Assembly (NCBI RefSeq): GCF_014196615.1
Contig: NZ_JACIDY010000001.1
Location: 1 to 64,000, forward strand
DNA from: Novosphingobium fluoreni
GTDB lineage: Bacteria; Pseudomonadota; Alphaproteobacteria; Sphingomonadales; Sphingomonadaceae
Length of the DNA stretch: 64,000 nucleotides
Direction: 5' to 3'
The notes under the pieces were generated by a model, which saw only the letters and a list, made by a program, of their open reading frames with translations, had not been told where the DNA came from and made no database searches. This document shows, piece by piece, positions 51,142-61,257 of this stretch; positions within the stretch are counted from its first letter, which is position 1; every line of letters begins with the position of its first letter. The position numbers and the translations under genes were made by a program.

Positions 51142-52419
51142 TCAGGTGGTCAACCGTTCGATCATCGGCTTGGTGATCAGGCACACGCCGTTCGCGCTGC
51201 GGCGAAAGCGGCGCGCGTCCAGTTCGGGATCTTCGCCCACAACCAAACCTTCGGGAATGCGCACGCCGGAATCGATGATCACCCGGCTGAGCTGCGCGCC
51301 CCGCCCAATATTGCTGTAGGGCAGGATCACACCTTCCCTGACGCTGGAAAAGCTGCCCATCTTCACCCCGGTCATCAACAGCGAGCGCTGCGCGGTTGCG
51401 CCCGAGACGATGCAGTCGTTGGAGACCAGCGAGCAGATCGCGCTGCCGCGCCGCCCTTCCTCGTCATGGACGAACTTGGCCGGGGCGGCGACCACGGCGT
51501 CGGACCAGATCGGCCAGTCGCGGTCATAGAGATCGAGCTGGGGCACGGTGTCCGTCAGGTCGAGGTTGGCATCGAAGTAGGCATCGACGGTGCCGACATC
51601 GCGCCAATATTCCTCCAGCTCGTCCGCCGCGCGGATGCAGCTGTCGGTGAAGCGATGCGCCTGCGCCTTGCCGTTGCGCACCAGCCAAGGGATGATGTCG
51701 CCACCGAAATCGCGCTTGGATTCCGGGTCTGCCGCGTCGCGGCGCAGCTGATCGAACAGCAGCTGCGTGTCGAACACGTAGATGCCCATGGAGGCCAAAG
51801 CCATATCCGGCTGGCCGGGGATGCCGGGGGGATCGGCGGGCTTCTCCACGAAATCCGTGATGCGGTCCGTCTCGTCCACGTGCATCACGCCGAAGGCCAC
51901 GGCATCCATGCGCGGCACCACCAGGCACCCCACGGTGACATCGGCGCCGGAATCGACGTGCTGGCGCAGCATCAGTTCGTAATCCATCTTGTAGATGTGA
52001 TCGCCCGCCAGGATGACCATGTACTTGGGCGCATGTGCGGCGATAATGTCGATGTTCTGATACACCGCGTCCGCCGTGCCTTCGTACCACTGCGTCTCGG
52101 AGACGCGCTGGCTGGCGGGCAGGATATCGAAGCTTTCGTTACGCTCGGGCCGCATGAAGTTCCATGCGCGCTGCATGTGGCGGATCAGCGAATGCGCCTT
52201 GTACTGCGTGGCGACGCCGATGCGCCGAATGCCGGAATTGATCGCGTTCGACAGGGCAAAATCGATGATGCGCGCCTTGCCGCCGAAATAGACCGCGGGC
52301 TTGGCGCGGTTGTCGGTCAGCTCATGCAGGCGGCTGCCGCGACCGCCGGCCAGCACATAGGCCATGGCATCACGGGCGAGCGGCTGACCAGATGATCGGC
52401 TGCGCAAGGGTAAGGTCAT
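51142..52419 (-). CDS. glgC: Glucose-1-phosphate adenylyltransferase
   Basis: A 425-residue enzyme making ADP-glucose from glucose-1-phosphate and ATP; it is the committed and usually allosterically controlled step. The pyrophosphorylase signature is [20 protein letters not shown], followed by [18 protein letters not shown] and the catalytic FVEKPADPP and [12 protein letters not shown] regions. The C-terminal left-handed beta-helix is represented by the [16 protein letters not shown] repeats. The ATG at 52419 follows GCAGGAGAG. It ends two bases before glgA. A palindrome-bearing gap of about 190 bases separates it from glgB. Confidence 0.95.
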   Translation of the reverse strand: MTLPLRSRSSGQPLARDAMAYVLAGGRGSRLHELTDNRAKPAVYFGGKARIIDFALSNAINSGIRRIGVATQYKAHSLIRHMQRAWNFMRPERNESFDILPASQRVSETQWYEGTADAVYQNIDIIAAHAPKYMVILAGDHIYKMDYELMLRQHVDSGADVTVGCLVVPRMDAVAFGVMHVDETDRITDFVEKPADPPGIPGQPDMALASMGIYVFDTQLLFDQLRRDAADPESKRDFGGDIIPWLVRNGKAQAHRFTDSCIRAADELEEYWRDVGTVDAYFDANLDLTDTVPQLDLYDRDWPIWSDAVVAAPAKFVHDEEGRRGSAICSLVSNDCIVSGATAQRSLLMTGVKMGSFSSVREGVILPYSNIGRGAQLSRVIIDSGVRIPEGLVVGEDPELDARRFRRSANGVCLITKPMIERLTT

Positions 52420-52450
52420 CGGCGGCACTCTCCTGCGAATTCGTATGTTG

Positions 52451-52600
52451 GTTCCTCCCCGGGACGGGAAGGTGGCGCGCGCGCAGCGCGGGACGGAGGG
52501 GACGGGGCGCTTCCGGATAAGCCAGGAACCGCTCAGAGGCATCGGCCCCTCCACCACCAGCTGCGCCGGCGGTCCCCCTTCCCGTTTTAGGGAGGGAAGG
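52451..52600. repeat. Inverted GC-rich repeat pair between glgB and glgC
   Basis: The left arm (52451-52503) starts GTTCCTCCCCGGGACGGG. The right arm (52544-52600), read on minus, has CCTTCCC, CCC, AAACGGGAAGGGGACCGC and GTGGTGGAGGGGCC. Arms share the TTCCTCCC, ACGGGAAGG and GGAGGGG elements with the repeats around the DUF559 gene, but about 40 unrelated bases and no gene lie between them. This is probably a REP-inverted-REP unit of the same family. Confidence 0.75.
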
Positions 52601-52610
52601 AGTCGGCAAT

Positions 52611-54791
52611 TCAACCGGCATATTCGAACATCACCGTAGCGAGCGGCGGCAAGGTGACTTCGGCAAAGCCGCCCTTTGCTTCCACGCGGCCCAGGTTGCC
52701 GGTGCCGGATCCGCCGTAATACGGCGAATCGCTGTTCAACACTTCGCGCCAGAAGCCGTCGTGCGGCAGGGGCAGGCGGTATTTGCTGCAGGCCCTGGGC
52801 GTCATGTTGCTGACCACGGCGATCGGCGCGCCCGGCGCGGCTTTGCGCAGCCAGGCGAAAACCGAGTTTTCCGTATCGTCCGCGATAAGCCACTCGAACC
52901 CCTCGGGCTCGCAATCACGGCCATGCAGCGCGGGCTTTTCGCGATAAAGGCGGTTGAGATCGCGCACCAGGTTGCGCACGCCTTCATGGGCGGGGGCGGC
53001 ACGCAGGTCCCAATCAAGCGCACGATCCTCGCTCCATTCGCGGCGCTGGGCAAACTCCTGCCCCATGAACAGCAGCTTCTTACCCGGATACCCCCACATG
53101 AACGCGTAATAGGCGCGAAGGTTCGCGAATTTTTGCCAGTCGTCACCGGCCATCTTGTTGAGAAGCGAGCCTTTTCCGTGAACCACCTCATCATGGCTCA
53201 GCGGCAGGACGTAATTCTCGCCAAAGGCGTAGACCAGGCCGAAGGTGATATCGTCATGGTGGTAGCGGCGATGCACCGGGTCACGCCCCATGTACCGCAA
53301 CGTGTCGTTCATGAAGCCCATGTTCCACTTGAACCCGAAGCCCAGGCTCTCACGCGGGCCGTCCTCGTGCGCGGGGCTGGTGACGCCCGGCCAGGCCGTC
53401 GACTCCTCGGCGATGGTGACGAAACCGGGATGCGTGCCATAGACCGCGCGGTTGAGGGCGCGCAGGAAGTCCACCGCCTCCCAGTTCTCGCGCCCACCCT
53501 CGGTATTGGGAATCCATTCGCCCGCCTTGCGCGAATAGTCGCGATACAGCATCGAGGCGACGGCATCCACGCGCAGTCCATCGACATGATAGCGCTCGGC
53601 CCAGAACAGCGCATTGTTGACCAGGATGCTGGACACTTCCTGCCGGCCGAAATTGTAGATCAGCGTGTTCCAGTCCGGGTGGAAGCCCAGGCGCGGGTCT
53701 TCGTGTTCATACAGCGCGGTGCCGTCGAACCGGACGAGGCCATGCTTGTCGGTCGGGAAATGCGCGGGCACCCAGTCCACCAGCACGCCCAGCCCCGCCC
53801 GGTGTGCGCCATCGACGAAGCGCGCGAAGCCCGCCGGCTCGCCAAAGCGCGCGGACGGCGCGAACAGCCCGGTCGTCTGATAGCCCCATGACGGATCGTA
53901 GGGATGCTCGGCGATGGGCATGAATTCGATATGGGTGAACCCCATGTCCACCACATAGGGGATCAGTTGCTCAGCCATCTCGTCCCAGGTGAGGAACCAG
54001 TTGAACCGATCGCGCTGCCACGACCCGGCGTGCACTTCGTAGATCGAGATCGGCACCCGCCGGTGATCGACCGAAGCCCAGTGATCGCGATGCGCCTCAT
54101 CGCCCCAGGTGACGCCGCCCGGCCCGGTCTTGGCGGCGACGGCGGTGATCGAGGCGGTGCTGGGCCGCACTTCGCTGCCGAAAGCGAAAGGGTCGGCCTT
54201 CAGCGGCTGCACCACGCCATCGGGCCCGACGACATGGAATTTGTACGCCCGGTATTCCCCGATATCGGGAATGAAGATTTCCCACACGCCGATGTCCTGG
54301 CGGTGGCGCATGGGATAGCGCGTGGGATCCCAATCGTTGAAATCGCCCACCAGGCTGACCAGCCGGGCATTGGGCGCCCACACCGCGAAATGCACGCCTT
54401 GCGTGCCTTCATGTTCGATCAGGTGCGCGCCCAGCTTGTCGAACAAGCGAAAGTGGGTGCCTTGCGCGAACAGCAGGTCGTCCACCGGGCCCAGCACCGG
54501 CCCGAAGCTGTAAGGATCGGTGACCAGCCAGTCCGCGCCTCCGGCCGAGCAGCGGTAACGGATCGGTTCGCGCTTTCCCAAGAAGCGCCCTTCAAACAGA
54601 CCGCGATCATCCTTGCGCTCCATCGGGCCCAGGAAAACGCCGTCCAGCGTGAACGCCTCCGCCTCGTGCGCTCCGGGAAGGATGGCACGCAGCTGGGTGC
54701 CGCCAGGACCTTCGTGAACGCCTAGAAGAGAGAAGGGATCGCCATGCGTCCCGTCGAGCAGCGCATCGAGGGCGCTTTGCGGCGGCTTCAC
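52611..54791 (-). CDS. glgB: 1,4-alpha-glucan branching enzyme
   Basis: A 726-residue GH13 enzyme that makes alpha-1,6 branches. N-terminal CBM48/N1 modules precede the catalytic barrel. Visible are [42 protein letters not shown], nucleophile Asp in [16 protein letters not shown], acid Glu in [12 protein letters not shown], and [14 protein letters not shown]. It begins at a GTG (54791) overlapping the glgP stop (GTGA), giving [14 protein letters not shown]. The frame upstream of that is the tail of glgP read in another frame. Second gene of the operon, separated from glgC by a repeat. Confidence 0.94.
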   Translation of the reverse strand: MKPPQSALDALLDGTHGDPFSLLGVHEGPGGTQLRAILPGAHEAEAFTLDGVFLGPMERKDDRGLFEGRFLGKREPIRYRCSAGGADWLVTDPYSFGPVLGPVDDLLFAQGTHFRLFDKLGAHLIEHEGTQGVHFAVWAPNARLVSLVGDFNDWDPTRYPMRHRQDIGVWEIFIPDIGEYRAYKFHVVGPDGVVQPLKADPFAFGSEVRPSTASITAVAAKTGPGGVTWGDEAHRDHWASVDHRRVPISIYEVHAGSWQRDRFNWFLTWDEMAEQLIPYVVDMGFTHIEFMPIAEHPYDPSWGYQTTGLFAPSARFGEPAGFARFVDGAHRAGLGVLVDWVPAHFPTDKHGLVRFDGTALYEHEDPRLGFHPDWNTLIYNFGRQEVSSILVNNALFWAERYHVDGLRVDAVASMLYRDYSRKAGEWIPNTEGGRENWEAVDFLRALNRAVYGTHPGFVTIAEESTAWPGVTSPAHEDGPRESLGFGFKWNMGFMNDTLRYMGRDPVHRRYHHDDITFGLVYAFGENYVLPLSHDEVVHGKGSLLNKMAGDDWQKFANLRAYYAFMWGYPGKKLLFMGQEFAQRREWSEDRALDWDLRAAPAHEGVRNLVRDLNRLYREKPALHGRDCEPEGFEWLIADDTENSVFAWLRKAAPGAPIAVVSNMTPRACSKYRLPLPHDGFWREVLNSDSPYYGGSGTGNLGRVEAKGGFAEVTLPPLATVMFEYAG

Positions 54792-57199
54792 GTCAAGTTC
54801 CAGATATCTTTCGCATATTCGGCGATGGTTCGATCTGATGAGAACCAACCGACGTTGGCGATGTTCCGCAGCGCCATCGCGCGCCACCGGGCCTGATCGT
54901 TCCAACAGGCGTCCACGGCGCGCTGGCCCTGCGCATAAGCGTCGAAGTCGGCCGCGACCATGAACCAGTCGTGGTCCGTGATGCCGGCCATCAGATCGCG
55001 GTAGCGGTTGGGATCGTCGGGAGAAAACACCCCGGTTGCGATGGCGGAGATCGCCTGGCCCAATTCGCGCGATCCTTCGATCACGGCGCGCGGATCGTAG
55101 CCACCGCTGCGCTTTTGGGCCACTTCCTCCGCGGTCAGGCCGAAGATGAAGATGTTGTCATCGCCCACACGGTCCTTGATCTCGATATTGGCGCCATCGA
55201 GCGTGCCGATCGTCAGCGCCCCGTTCAGCGCGAACTTCATGTTGCCCGTGCCAGACGCTTCCATGCCCGCGGTGGAGATCTGTTCGGACAAGTCGGCGGC
55301 GGGGATGATCCGCTCCGCCAGGCTGACATTGTAATTGGGCACGAACACCACCTTCAGCAGCCCGCCCACCGACGGGTCGGCATTGATACGTCTGGCGATG
55401 TCGTTGGTCAGTTTTATGATCAGCTTGGCGTTGTGATAGCTGGGCGCGGCCTTCCCGCCGAAAATCTTGACGCGCGGCACCCAGTCCCGCTCCGGATGGC
55501 TGCGGATCTGGTCATAGAGCGCCACCGTCTCCACCAAGTTGAGCAACTGGCGCTTGTATTCATGGATGCGCTTGATCTGCACGTCGAACAGGGCGTCAGG
55601 GTCCAGCCGCAGGCCCATCGTGTGGCGGATATGATCGGCCAGCGCCACTTTGTTGGCGTGCTTCACCGCTGCCAGCTTCTCACCCAGCGCGGCGTCTCCC
55701 GCCATGGCGTTGAGGTCTGCCAGCCTGGTCGTATCGTCCAGGAAAGCCGGCCCGATCGCCTCGGTGATGAGGCCGGTCAGCCCCGGATTGCATTGCTGCA
55801 GCCAGCGGCGCGGGGTGACGCCGTTGGTCTTGTTGTTGATCCGCGTGGGGTAGAGCTTGTGCAGATCGGCAAAGACCGTCTGCTTCATCAGCTCGGTATG
55901 CAGCGCGGCCACGCCGTTCACCGAATGGCCGCCGGTGAACGCCAGGTTCGCCATGCGCACGCGCCGCTCGCCGTTCTCGTCGATCAGCGAGATCGCCGCG
56001 ATCGCCGCATCGTCCAGCCCGGCCTTGCGCGCCTCGCGCAGGACGCGGCTGTTGATGGCGTAGACGATCTGCATGTGGCGCGGCAGCAGCCGTTCGAACA
56101 GCGGCAGCGGCCAACTCTCCAGCGCTTCGGGCAGCAGGGTGTGATTGGTATAGCTGACGGTCGCCTGCGTGATCGCCCAGGCCTCGTTGAATTCCAGCCC
56201 GTGGCTGTCGACCAACAGGCGCATCAGCTCTGCCACGGCCACGGCGGGATGGGTGTCGTTCAGCTGGATCGCCGCCTTGTCGGGCAGAGTGCGGATATCG
56301 CCTTCGTACTGCACGTGGCGGCGCACGATGTCCTGCACCGATGCGGCGGAGAAGAAGTACTCCTGCCGCAGCCGCAGTTCCTGCCCAGCCTGATGCGCGT
56401 CCGCCGGATAGAGCACGCGCACCAGCGAATCCGCGCGCACCTGATCGGCCAGCGCGCCGGCGTGATCGCCCGCATTGAAAGCGTCCAGCTTCAGCGGATC
56501 GAGCGCGTTCGCATCCCATAACCGCAGGGTGTTCACCCGCTTGCCGCGCCAGCCGACCACCGGGGTATCGACCGCGGTGGCCTCCACCTCCTCAGCCGGA
56601 TGCCAGATCACCGCGTCGCCATCGGCCACCACTTCGCCGCCGAAGCCGATGCGATAGCTGCTTTCCAGCCGCTCGAACTCCCACGGGTTGCCGTGCGCAA
56701 GCCAGGTCTCGGGCAATTCCACTTGCCAGCCATCGTCGATCCGCTGGCGGAACATGCCGTTGATGTAGCGGATGCCATAGCCGTAGGCGGGGATGTCCAG
56801 CGTCGCCAGGCTTTCCATGAAGCAGGCCGCCAGCCGCCCCAGGCCGCCGTTGCCCAGCGCCGCATCGGGCTCCAGCTCCTCCAGCGTCGCCAGGTCCAGC
56901 CCGTGCGCGGCCAGCGCCTGCTGGGTCTGTTCGGTCACACCCATGTTGGACAGCGCATCACGCAGCAGCCGCCCGATCAGAAATTCCATCGAGAGGTAAT
57001 AGACCCGCTTGCCACCTTGCTGGTACGTGCGGCGGGTGGAATCGATCCACCGGTCGATCACCTCGTCGCGGATGGCCAGGATCGCGGCCTTGTACCAGTC
57101 ATGCAGCTTCGCCGCCCGCTCGTCCTTGCCGACGCGGTGGCGCAGCACGTCGACGATCAGCGCGTCGGTCTTCTGGATGGCGGAGTTGAGATCGGGCAC
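54788..57199 (-). CDS. glgP: Glycogen/starch phosphorylase
   Basis: An 803-residue GT35 enzyme that releases glucose-1-phosphate from alpha-1,4-glucan. The PLP-binding lysine sits in EASGTGNMKFALNG, and the KRIHEYKRQLLN block and N-terminal YYLSMEFLIGRLLRDAL are typical. Length is standard. The start is a GTG at 57199 with a GGAAGGA site upstream. First gene of glgPBCAX, so the promoter should lie in 57200-57395; no clear consensus is visible there. Having both phosphorylase and debranching enzyme in the synthetic operon implies turnover as well as storage. Confidence 0.95.
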   Translation of the reverse strand: MPDLNSAIQKTDALIVDVLRHRVGKDERAAKLHDWYKAAILAIRDEVIDRWIDSTRRTYQQGGKRVYYLSMEFLIGRLLRDALSNMGVTEQTQQALAAHGLDLATLEELEPDAALGNGGLGRLAACFMESLATLDIPAYGYGIRYINGMFRQRIDDGWQVELPETWLAHGNPWEFERLESSYRIGFGGEVVADGDAVIWHPAEEVEATAVDTPVVGWRGKRVNTLRLWDANALDPLKLDAFNAGDHAGALADQVRADSLVRVLYPADAHQAGQELRLRQEYFFSAASVQDIVRRHVQYEGDIRTLPDKAAIQLNDTHPAVAVAELMRLLVDSHGLEFNEAWAITQATVSYTNHTLLPEALESWPLPLFERLLPRHMQIVYAINSRVLREARKAGLDDAAIAAISLIDENGERRVRMANLAFTGGHSVNGVAALHTELMKQTVFADLHKLYPTRINNKTNGVTPRRWLQQCNPGLTGLITEAIGPAFLDDTTRLADLNAMAGDAALGEKLAAVKHANKVALADHIRHTMGLRLDPDALFDVQIKRIHEYKRQLLNLVETVALYDQIRSHPERDWVPRVKIFGGKAAPSYHNAKLIIKLTNDIARRINADPSVGGLLKVVFVPNYNVSLAERIIPAADLSEQISTAGMEASGTGNMKFALNGALTIGTLDGANIEIKDRVGDDNIFIFGLTAEEVAQKRSGGYDPRAVIEGSRELGQAISAIATGVFSPDDPNRYRDLMAGITDHDWFMVAADFDAYAQGQRAVDACWNDQARWRAMALRNIANVGWFSSDRTIAEYAKDIWNLT

Positions 57200-57395
57200 G
57201 GGCGAACATCCTTCCGTGATGGCCCGCCAAAGGCCAAAGGCCGGCGAACCCGGGTTGCACGCCCGTCAGGCGGCGATGGCCACCTGCATCCTCTCATCCG
57301 TATTTTTGCGTTGCCCTATCGCTATTCGGCAAGCCTGCACCCGGCAAGCGCGATCATGCGCGACTATCCAAAAAACTCACGCGCAGAACCTTCCG

Positions 57396-58049
57396 CTACC
57401 AATCGGCGCGAGAGCTGATGAGCGTGTCTACCAGATTGCGAAAGAACTCGGCGGCCTCTTCGTGCGTAGCGCGCTGGCCGTTTAACATCTGCCAGTTGTA
57501 GAACCCGCGCAGGGCATAAAGATACATCGCCGCCGGCTTTCGCGGATCGCGGCAGGCGATCCCCTCACGCGTGGCGCAGTGCATGATATATTCCGAGATC
57601 GCCTCCACGCCTTCGTCCATCCTGAGCGCGACGGCCTTATACAGTTCGGGAAAGTGCGGACCTTCCGCGAAGATCAGCCGCTCGAACTCTTTCCAGTTCA
57701 CCTCGGCACCGATCTTGTGCAACTGCAGGCCGAACGCGATGAGGCCTTCCTCAAGTCCCATGTCCCGACTGCTGACCAGCGCGGCGGCGATTTCCTCCAC
57801 ACCTTGATGCGCATCCTGTACCGTCGCCAGGAAAAGCTCCACCTTGGTGGCATAGCGCGCATAAAGCGTCGTCTTCGAAACGCCGGCGGACTTGACGATC
57901 ATCGACATCGACGTGCGTTCGTAGCCGTGCTGGAAAAACTGCTCCTTCGCGGCGCGCAGAATTTCGCGATCAATTTCTTCCGCTGTGGCGATGCTTGGCC
58001 GACCGCGCGTACGCGGACGCCGCTCTCCGCCCTCAGAGGGCTGCATCAT
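57396..58049 (-). CDS. TetR-family transcriptional regulator
   Basis: A 217-residue regulator. The N-terminal helix-turn-helix lies at about 20-65 (EILRAAKEQFFQHGYERTSM, then KSAGVSKTTLYARYATKVEL). The C-terminal ligand-binding helical domain ends in GFYNWQMLNGQRATHEEAAE and resembles AcrR-type regulators. Two ATGs at 58049 and 58046; the first is preceded by GGGAGATTGGAA. Divergent or neighbouring targets are not obvious: the glgP operon and isovaleryl-CoA dehydrogenase are both on the same strand. A palindrome at 58099-58108 in its own upstream region suggests autoregulation. Confidence 0.88.
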   Translation of the reverse strand: MMQPSEGGERRPRTRGRPSIATAEEIDREILRAAKEQFFQHGYERTSMSMIVKSAGVSKTTLYARYATKVELFLATVQDAHQGVEEIAAALVSSRDMGLEEGLIAFGLQLHKIGAEVNWKEFERLIFAEGPHFPELYKAVALRMDEGVEAISEYIMHCATREGIACRDPRKPAAMYLYALRGFYNWQMLNGQRATHEEAAEFFRNLVDTLISSRADW

Positions 58050-58098
58050 TTCCAATCTCCCACCCGCTTGCGACCCGGAGCCACCGGTTCGCGGCTCC

Positions 58099-58108
58099 AA
58101 CTTAAGTT
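58099..58108. promoter_or_regulatory. Candidate TetR operator
   Basis: AACTTAAGTT, a perfect 10-base palindrome within an AT-rich segment about 50 bases upstream of the TetR start. It extends imperfectly to CCAACTTAAGTTAAGG. Single site, inferred from position. Confidence 0.35.
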
Positions 58109-58279
58109 AAGGAACCAAATATAACGAAAGCGAAGACTTAGATAGCATGTAAGAAAAGGACCGCATCGCACATTTGGTGCCAAAACGAACCATCAATATA
58201 GTCTTAACCAACCACTCGCGCCGTAAAAGCTACCAGTTGTTGAGGGTTTTTCGTTTTGTGATACGTATTTAACCCTGTT

Positions 58280-59440
58280 TCACGCAGCGCCGATCAATTC
58301 CCGGCCGATCAGCATCCGGCGAATCTCGTTGGTGCCCGCTCCGATATCGAGCAGCTTGGCATCGCGCAGGTAGCGTTCCACCGGCCAGTCCTTGGTATAG
58401 CCCGCCCCGCCCAGCGCCTGCACCGCCTCCCCTGCCACGCGGAAGGCGCCTTCGCTGGCATAGAGAATCGCGCCCGCCGCATCGAAGCGCGTGGTCTGCC
58501 CGGCATCGCACGCCCGCGCCACGGCATAGACGTAGGCCCGCGCCGATTGCAGCGCCACGTACATGTCCGCCACCTTGGCCTGCATCAGCTGGAACGTGCC
58601 GATCGCCTGGCCGAACTGCCGCCGCTCGCGCACATAAGGGATCACGGTATCCAGACAGGCCTGCATGATGCCCAGCTGCAATCCGGCCAGCACCACGCGT
58701 TCATAGTCCAGCCCGCTCATCAGCACGCGCACTCCGCCGTGCAGCGGGCCCATCACTTGTTCTTCGGGCACGAAGCAATCGTCGAACACCAGCTCGCACG
58801 TGGGGGAGCCGCGCATCCCCATCTTGTCGATCTTCTGCCCGATCGAGAAACCGGCGAAGTCCTTCTCGATCAGGAAAGCGGTGATGCCCTTCGAACCCTC
58901 TCCGGTCTTGGCGTAGACCACCAGGGTATCGGCGAAGGTGCCGTTGGTGATCCAGAACTTGGTGCCGTTCAGGCGATAGCCGCCGTCCACCGCCTCGGCG
59001 CGCAGCTTCATGCCCACCACGTCCGAGCCCGCGCCCGCTTCCGACATTGCCAGGCTGCCCACATGCTCGCCGCTGATCAGCTGTGGCAGGTACTTCGCCT
59101 TCTGGGCATCCGTGCCCCAGCGGCGGATCTGGTTGACGCACAAGTTGGAGTGCGCGCCGTACGACAGGCCGACGGAGGCCGAAGCGCGGCTGACTTCCTC
59201 CACCGCGATCACGTGCTCCAGATAGCCCAGGCCGATGCCGCCCCATTCTTCCTCCACGGTGATGCCGTGCAGGCCCAGCGCCCCCATCTCAGGCCACAGG
59301 TCGCGCGGGAACCAGTCCTGCGCGTCCACCTTGGCGGCCAGCGGCGCGATCCGCTCGTCGGCAAAGCGGGCCACGGTTTCGCGGATCATGTCTGCGCTTT
59401 CGCCCAGAGCGAAATCGAATTCGGGTGTGGAACGTGTCAT
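58280..59440 (-). CDS. ivd: Isovaleryl-CoA dehydrogenase
   Basis: A 386-residue FAD acyl-CoA dehydrogenase. It oxidises isovaleryl-CoA to 3-methylcrotonyl-CoA, the substrate of MccAB at 19-23 kb. Assignment within the family rests on IVD-like sequence ([31 protein letters not shown]) and on the position of catalytic Glu247 in [10 protein letters not shown], characteristic of IVD rather than short- or medium-chain enzymes. FAD motif residues are present in [10 protein letters not shown]. Also called liuA. Here it is a single gene, about 35 kb from the carboxylase genes. The 230-base gap to the TetR gene has no terminator that I can see. Confidence 0.92.
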   Translation of the reverse strand: MTRSTPEFDFALGESADMIRETVARFADERIAPLAAKVDAQDWFPRDLWPEMGALGLHGITVEEEWGGIGLGYLEHVIAVEEVSRASASVGLSYGAHSNLCVNQIRRWGTDAQKAKYLPQLISGEHVGSLAMSEAGAGSDVVGMKLRAEAVDGGYRLNGTKFWITNGTFADTLVVYAKTGEGSKGITAFLIEKDFAGFSIGQKIDKMGMRGSPTCELVFDDCFVPEEQVMGPLHGGVRVLMSGLDYERVVLAGLQLGIMQACLDTVIPYVRERRQFGQAIGTFQLMQAKVADMYVALQSARAYVYAVARACDAGQTTRFDAAGAILYASEGAFRVAGEAVQALGGAGYTKDWPVERYLRDAKLLDIGAGTNEIRRMLIGRELIGAA

Positions 59441-59498
59441 CGTGCAGACCTACCGCAGGCGCGGACTTGCCGCAAAGCCCCGCGCCTGCCTGTCAGCC

Positions 59499-61040
59499 TT
59501 ATTTCCAGTCGACACGGTAGAGATCGAACCGCCGATCGCGCAGGTTCTGCACCGCGCCCGATTGCCGTGCGGTCAGCAGGGCGTCCAGGCTGAGGTCGGC
59601 GATGGCGATCGTCTCGGTATTGACGGCGGTTTCCGCCGCCACGCCATCCCGCGCGAAGGGGAAGTCCGACGGGGTCAGGATCGCGCTTTCGGCATAGTGG
59701 ATATCCATGTTCTCCACATTGGGCAGATTGCCCACCACGCCCGATGTCACGACATAGCACTGGTTTTCCACCGCCCGCGCCTGGCAGCAGTAGCGCACGC
59801 GCAGATAGCCGCGCCGCTCGTCGGTGCAGAACGGCACGAACAGCAGCAAGGCCCCCTGGTTGACGAGGTGGCGGGCCAGTTCGGGAAACTCGCTGTCATA
59901 GCAGACCATCACGCCGATCGGCCCGCAGTCAGTGGGGATCACGCTGGCGCCGTAGCCGCCGCGAATGTTCCACCAGCGCCGCTCCGACGGGGTGGGGTGC
60001 AGCTTCTCCTGCTTGTGCGTGCTGCCATCGCGCAGGAAGATGTAGCTGACGTTGCGGATCTCGTCCTTGCCCACGCGCGTGGGGTGCGATCCGCCGATGA
60101 TGTTGATGTTATAGCTTACCGCCATGCGCTCCATGAATTCGGTGAAGCGGTCGGTATATTCCGAAATCCAGCGGATCGCGTCCACCGGCTCCAGCTTGGT
60201 TTCCGCCATGGACAGCAGTTCCAGCGTGAAAAGCTCGGGGAACACCACGAAGTCCGCCTCGTAATCGGCCGCCACGTCGATCCAGTATTCCACCTGATCC
60301 TCGAACTGGTCGATCGTGTCGATCTTGCGCATCTGGAACTGCACGGTGGCGACGCGCACACTGGAGGGTAGCCATTCCTGGAAGCCGGGTACGGTCTTGC
60401 CCGTCTCCTGCGGGGCGATCGGGTTGGTCCAGAACATCAGAACGGCATTGCCGCCGCTCTCACGGTCGTTGGGTAGATAGCCGGGCAGGATGCCGCGCGG
60501 CTCGTAGCCCTCGCTCATCTGGAACTCGATCACCTGATCGCGCACCTTCTTGGCCTTCACCGCCTCCACATAGTCGAACGGGTCGGGATAGCTGCGGCGG
60601 CGGCGGGAATAGCCCGGCATCCGTCCGGCAAAGGCGATGCCCTTCAGCTCAAAGTCCTGGCACAGCTCGCGCCGCTTGCGATAGAGCCGCTGGCCGATGC
60701 GCAACCGGCGGAATTCGGGATCGACGCAGATCTCGAAGCCGTACAGCACATCGCCGTTGGGCGCGGGCGGGCGGCCATAGCCACCGGCGCTGATTTCCTC
60801 CCAGGTATGCGGCTTGAATGCCAGATCGGAGGAGATGATCATCGTGGCGCAGTGGCCCACCACCTTGCCCTGATACTCGGCGACGAACTGGCCATCGGGG
60901 AAGTTGTTGATCTGCCCGCGAATTTCAGCGCGTGTGAAGGCCTCGGTGGGTCCGTAGACCTTGGCGGACAACCGCGTGATCGCGGGGGCGTCCGTCAACA
61001 GTGCCGGGCGGATGACGAGCTTGGCTTTGGGATTGGTCAT
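59499..61040 (-). CDS. GNAT acetyltransferase-nitrilase fusion protein
   Basis: A 513-residue bifunctional protein. Residues 5-190 form a GNAT domain (KLVIRPALLTDAPAITRL, FEICVDPEFRRLRIGQRLY). From about 228 on there is a carbon-nitrogen hydrolase domain with the complete catalytic triad: Glu269 (FPELFT), Lys346 (QEKLHPTP), and Cys380 (VCYDSEFPE). This fusion is a known architecture in alphaproteobacteria. A natural idea is that it acetylates or deacylates one small molecule in sequence, or trims an amide repair product, but the substrate is unknown. It stands alone, with ATG at 61040, and the promoter is presumably in the long gap upstream. Confidence 0.9.
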   Translation of the reverse strand: MTNPKAKLVIRPALLTDAPAITRLSAKVYGPTEAFTRAEIRGQINNFPDGQFVAEYQGKVVGHCATMIISSDLAFKPHTWEEISAGGYGRPPAPNGDVLYGFEICVDPEFRRLRIGQRLYRKRRELCQDFELKGIAFAGRMPGYSRRRRSYPDPFDYVEAVKAKKVRDQVIEFQMSEGYEPRGILPGYLPNDRESGGNAVLMFWTNPIAPQETGKTVPGFQEWLPSSVRVATVQFQMRKIDTIDQFEDQVEYWIDVAADYEADFVVFPELFTLELLSMAETKLEPVDAIRWISEYTDRFTEFMERMAVSYNINIIGGSHPTRVGKDEIRNVSYIFLRDGSTHKQEKLHPTPSERRWWNIRGGYGASVIPTDCGPIGVMVCYDSEFPELARHLVNQGALLLFVPFCTDERRGYLRVRYCCQARAVENQCYVVTSGVVGNLPNVENMDIHYAESAILTPSDFPFARDGVAAETAVNTETIAIADLSLDALLTARQSGAVQNLRDRRFDLYRVDWK

Positions 61041-61223
61041 GGGGTGCTAATATGCGCCACATTGGTGACGGTTCCAGGGGTGGTGCGTGGTTTGATGCAT
61101 TCGCCGGGCGTTGCATGGCCCGGTTTCCCTGGATTTCGATCGCCCTGAACGGAGCAGGCGGGGAGCGCAACCGGGGCGCACCCTCATCTTGAGGCCGCTT
61201 GCCCCACCGACGCCTCTGCCGGA

Positions 61224-61251
61224 TTGACAACATGAACCAAATAGGTTATAC
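61224..61251 (+). promoter_or_regulatory. Strong-looking promoter for a candidate small RNA
   Basis: TTGACA (61224-61229), 16 bases, TTATAC (61246-61251). The -35 is perfect. No protein-coding gene follows on plus in the rest of the gap, so this promoter would make a non-coding transcript. Confidence 0.6.
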
Positions 61252-61257
61252 GCCGCA

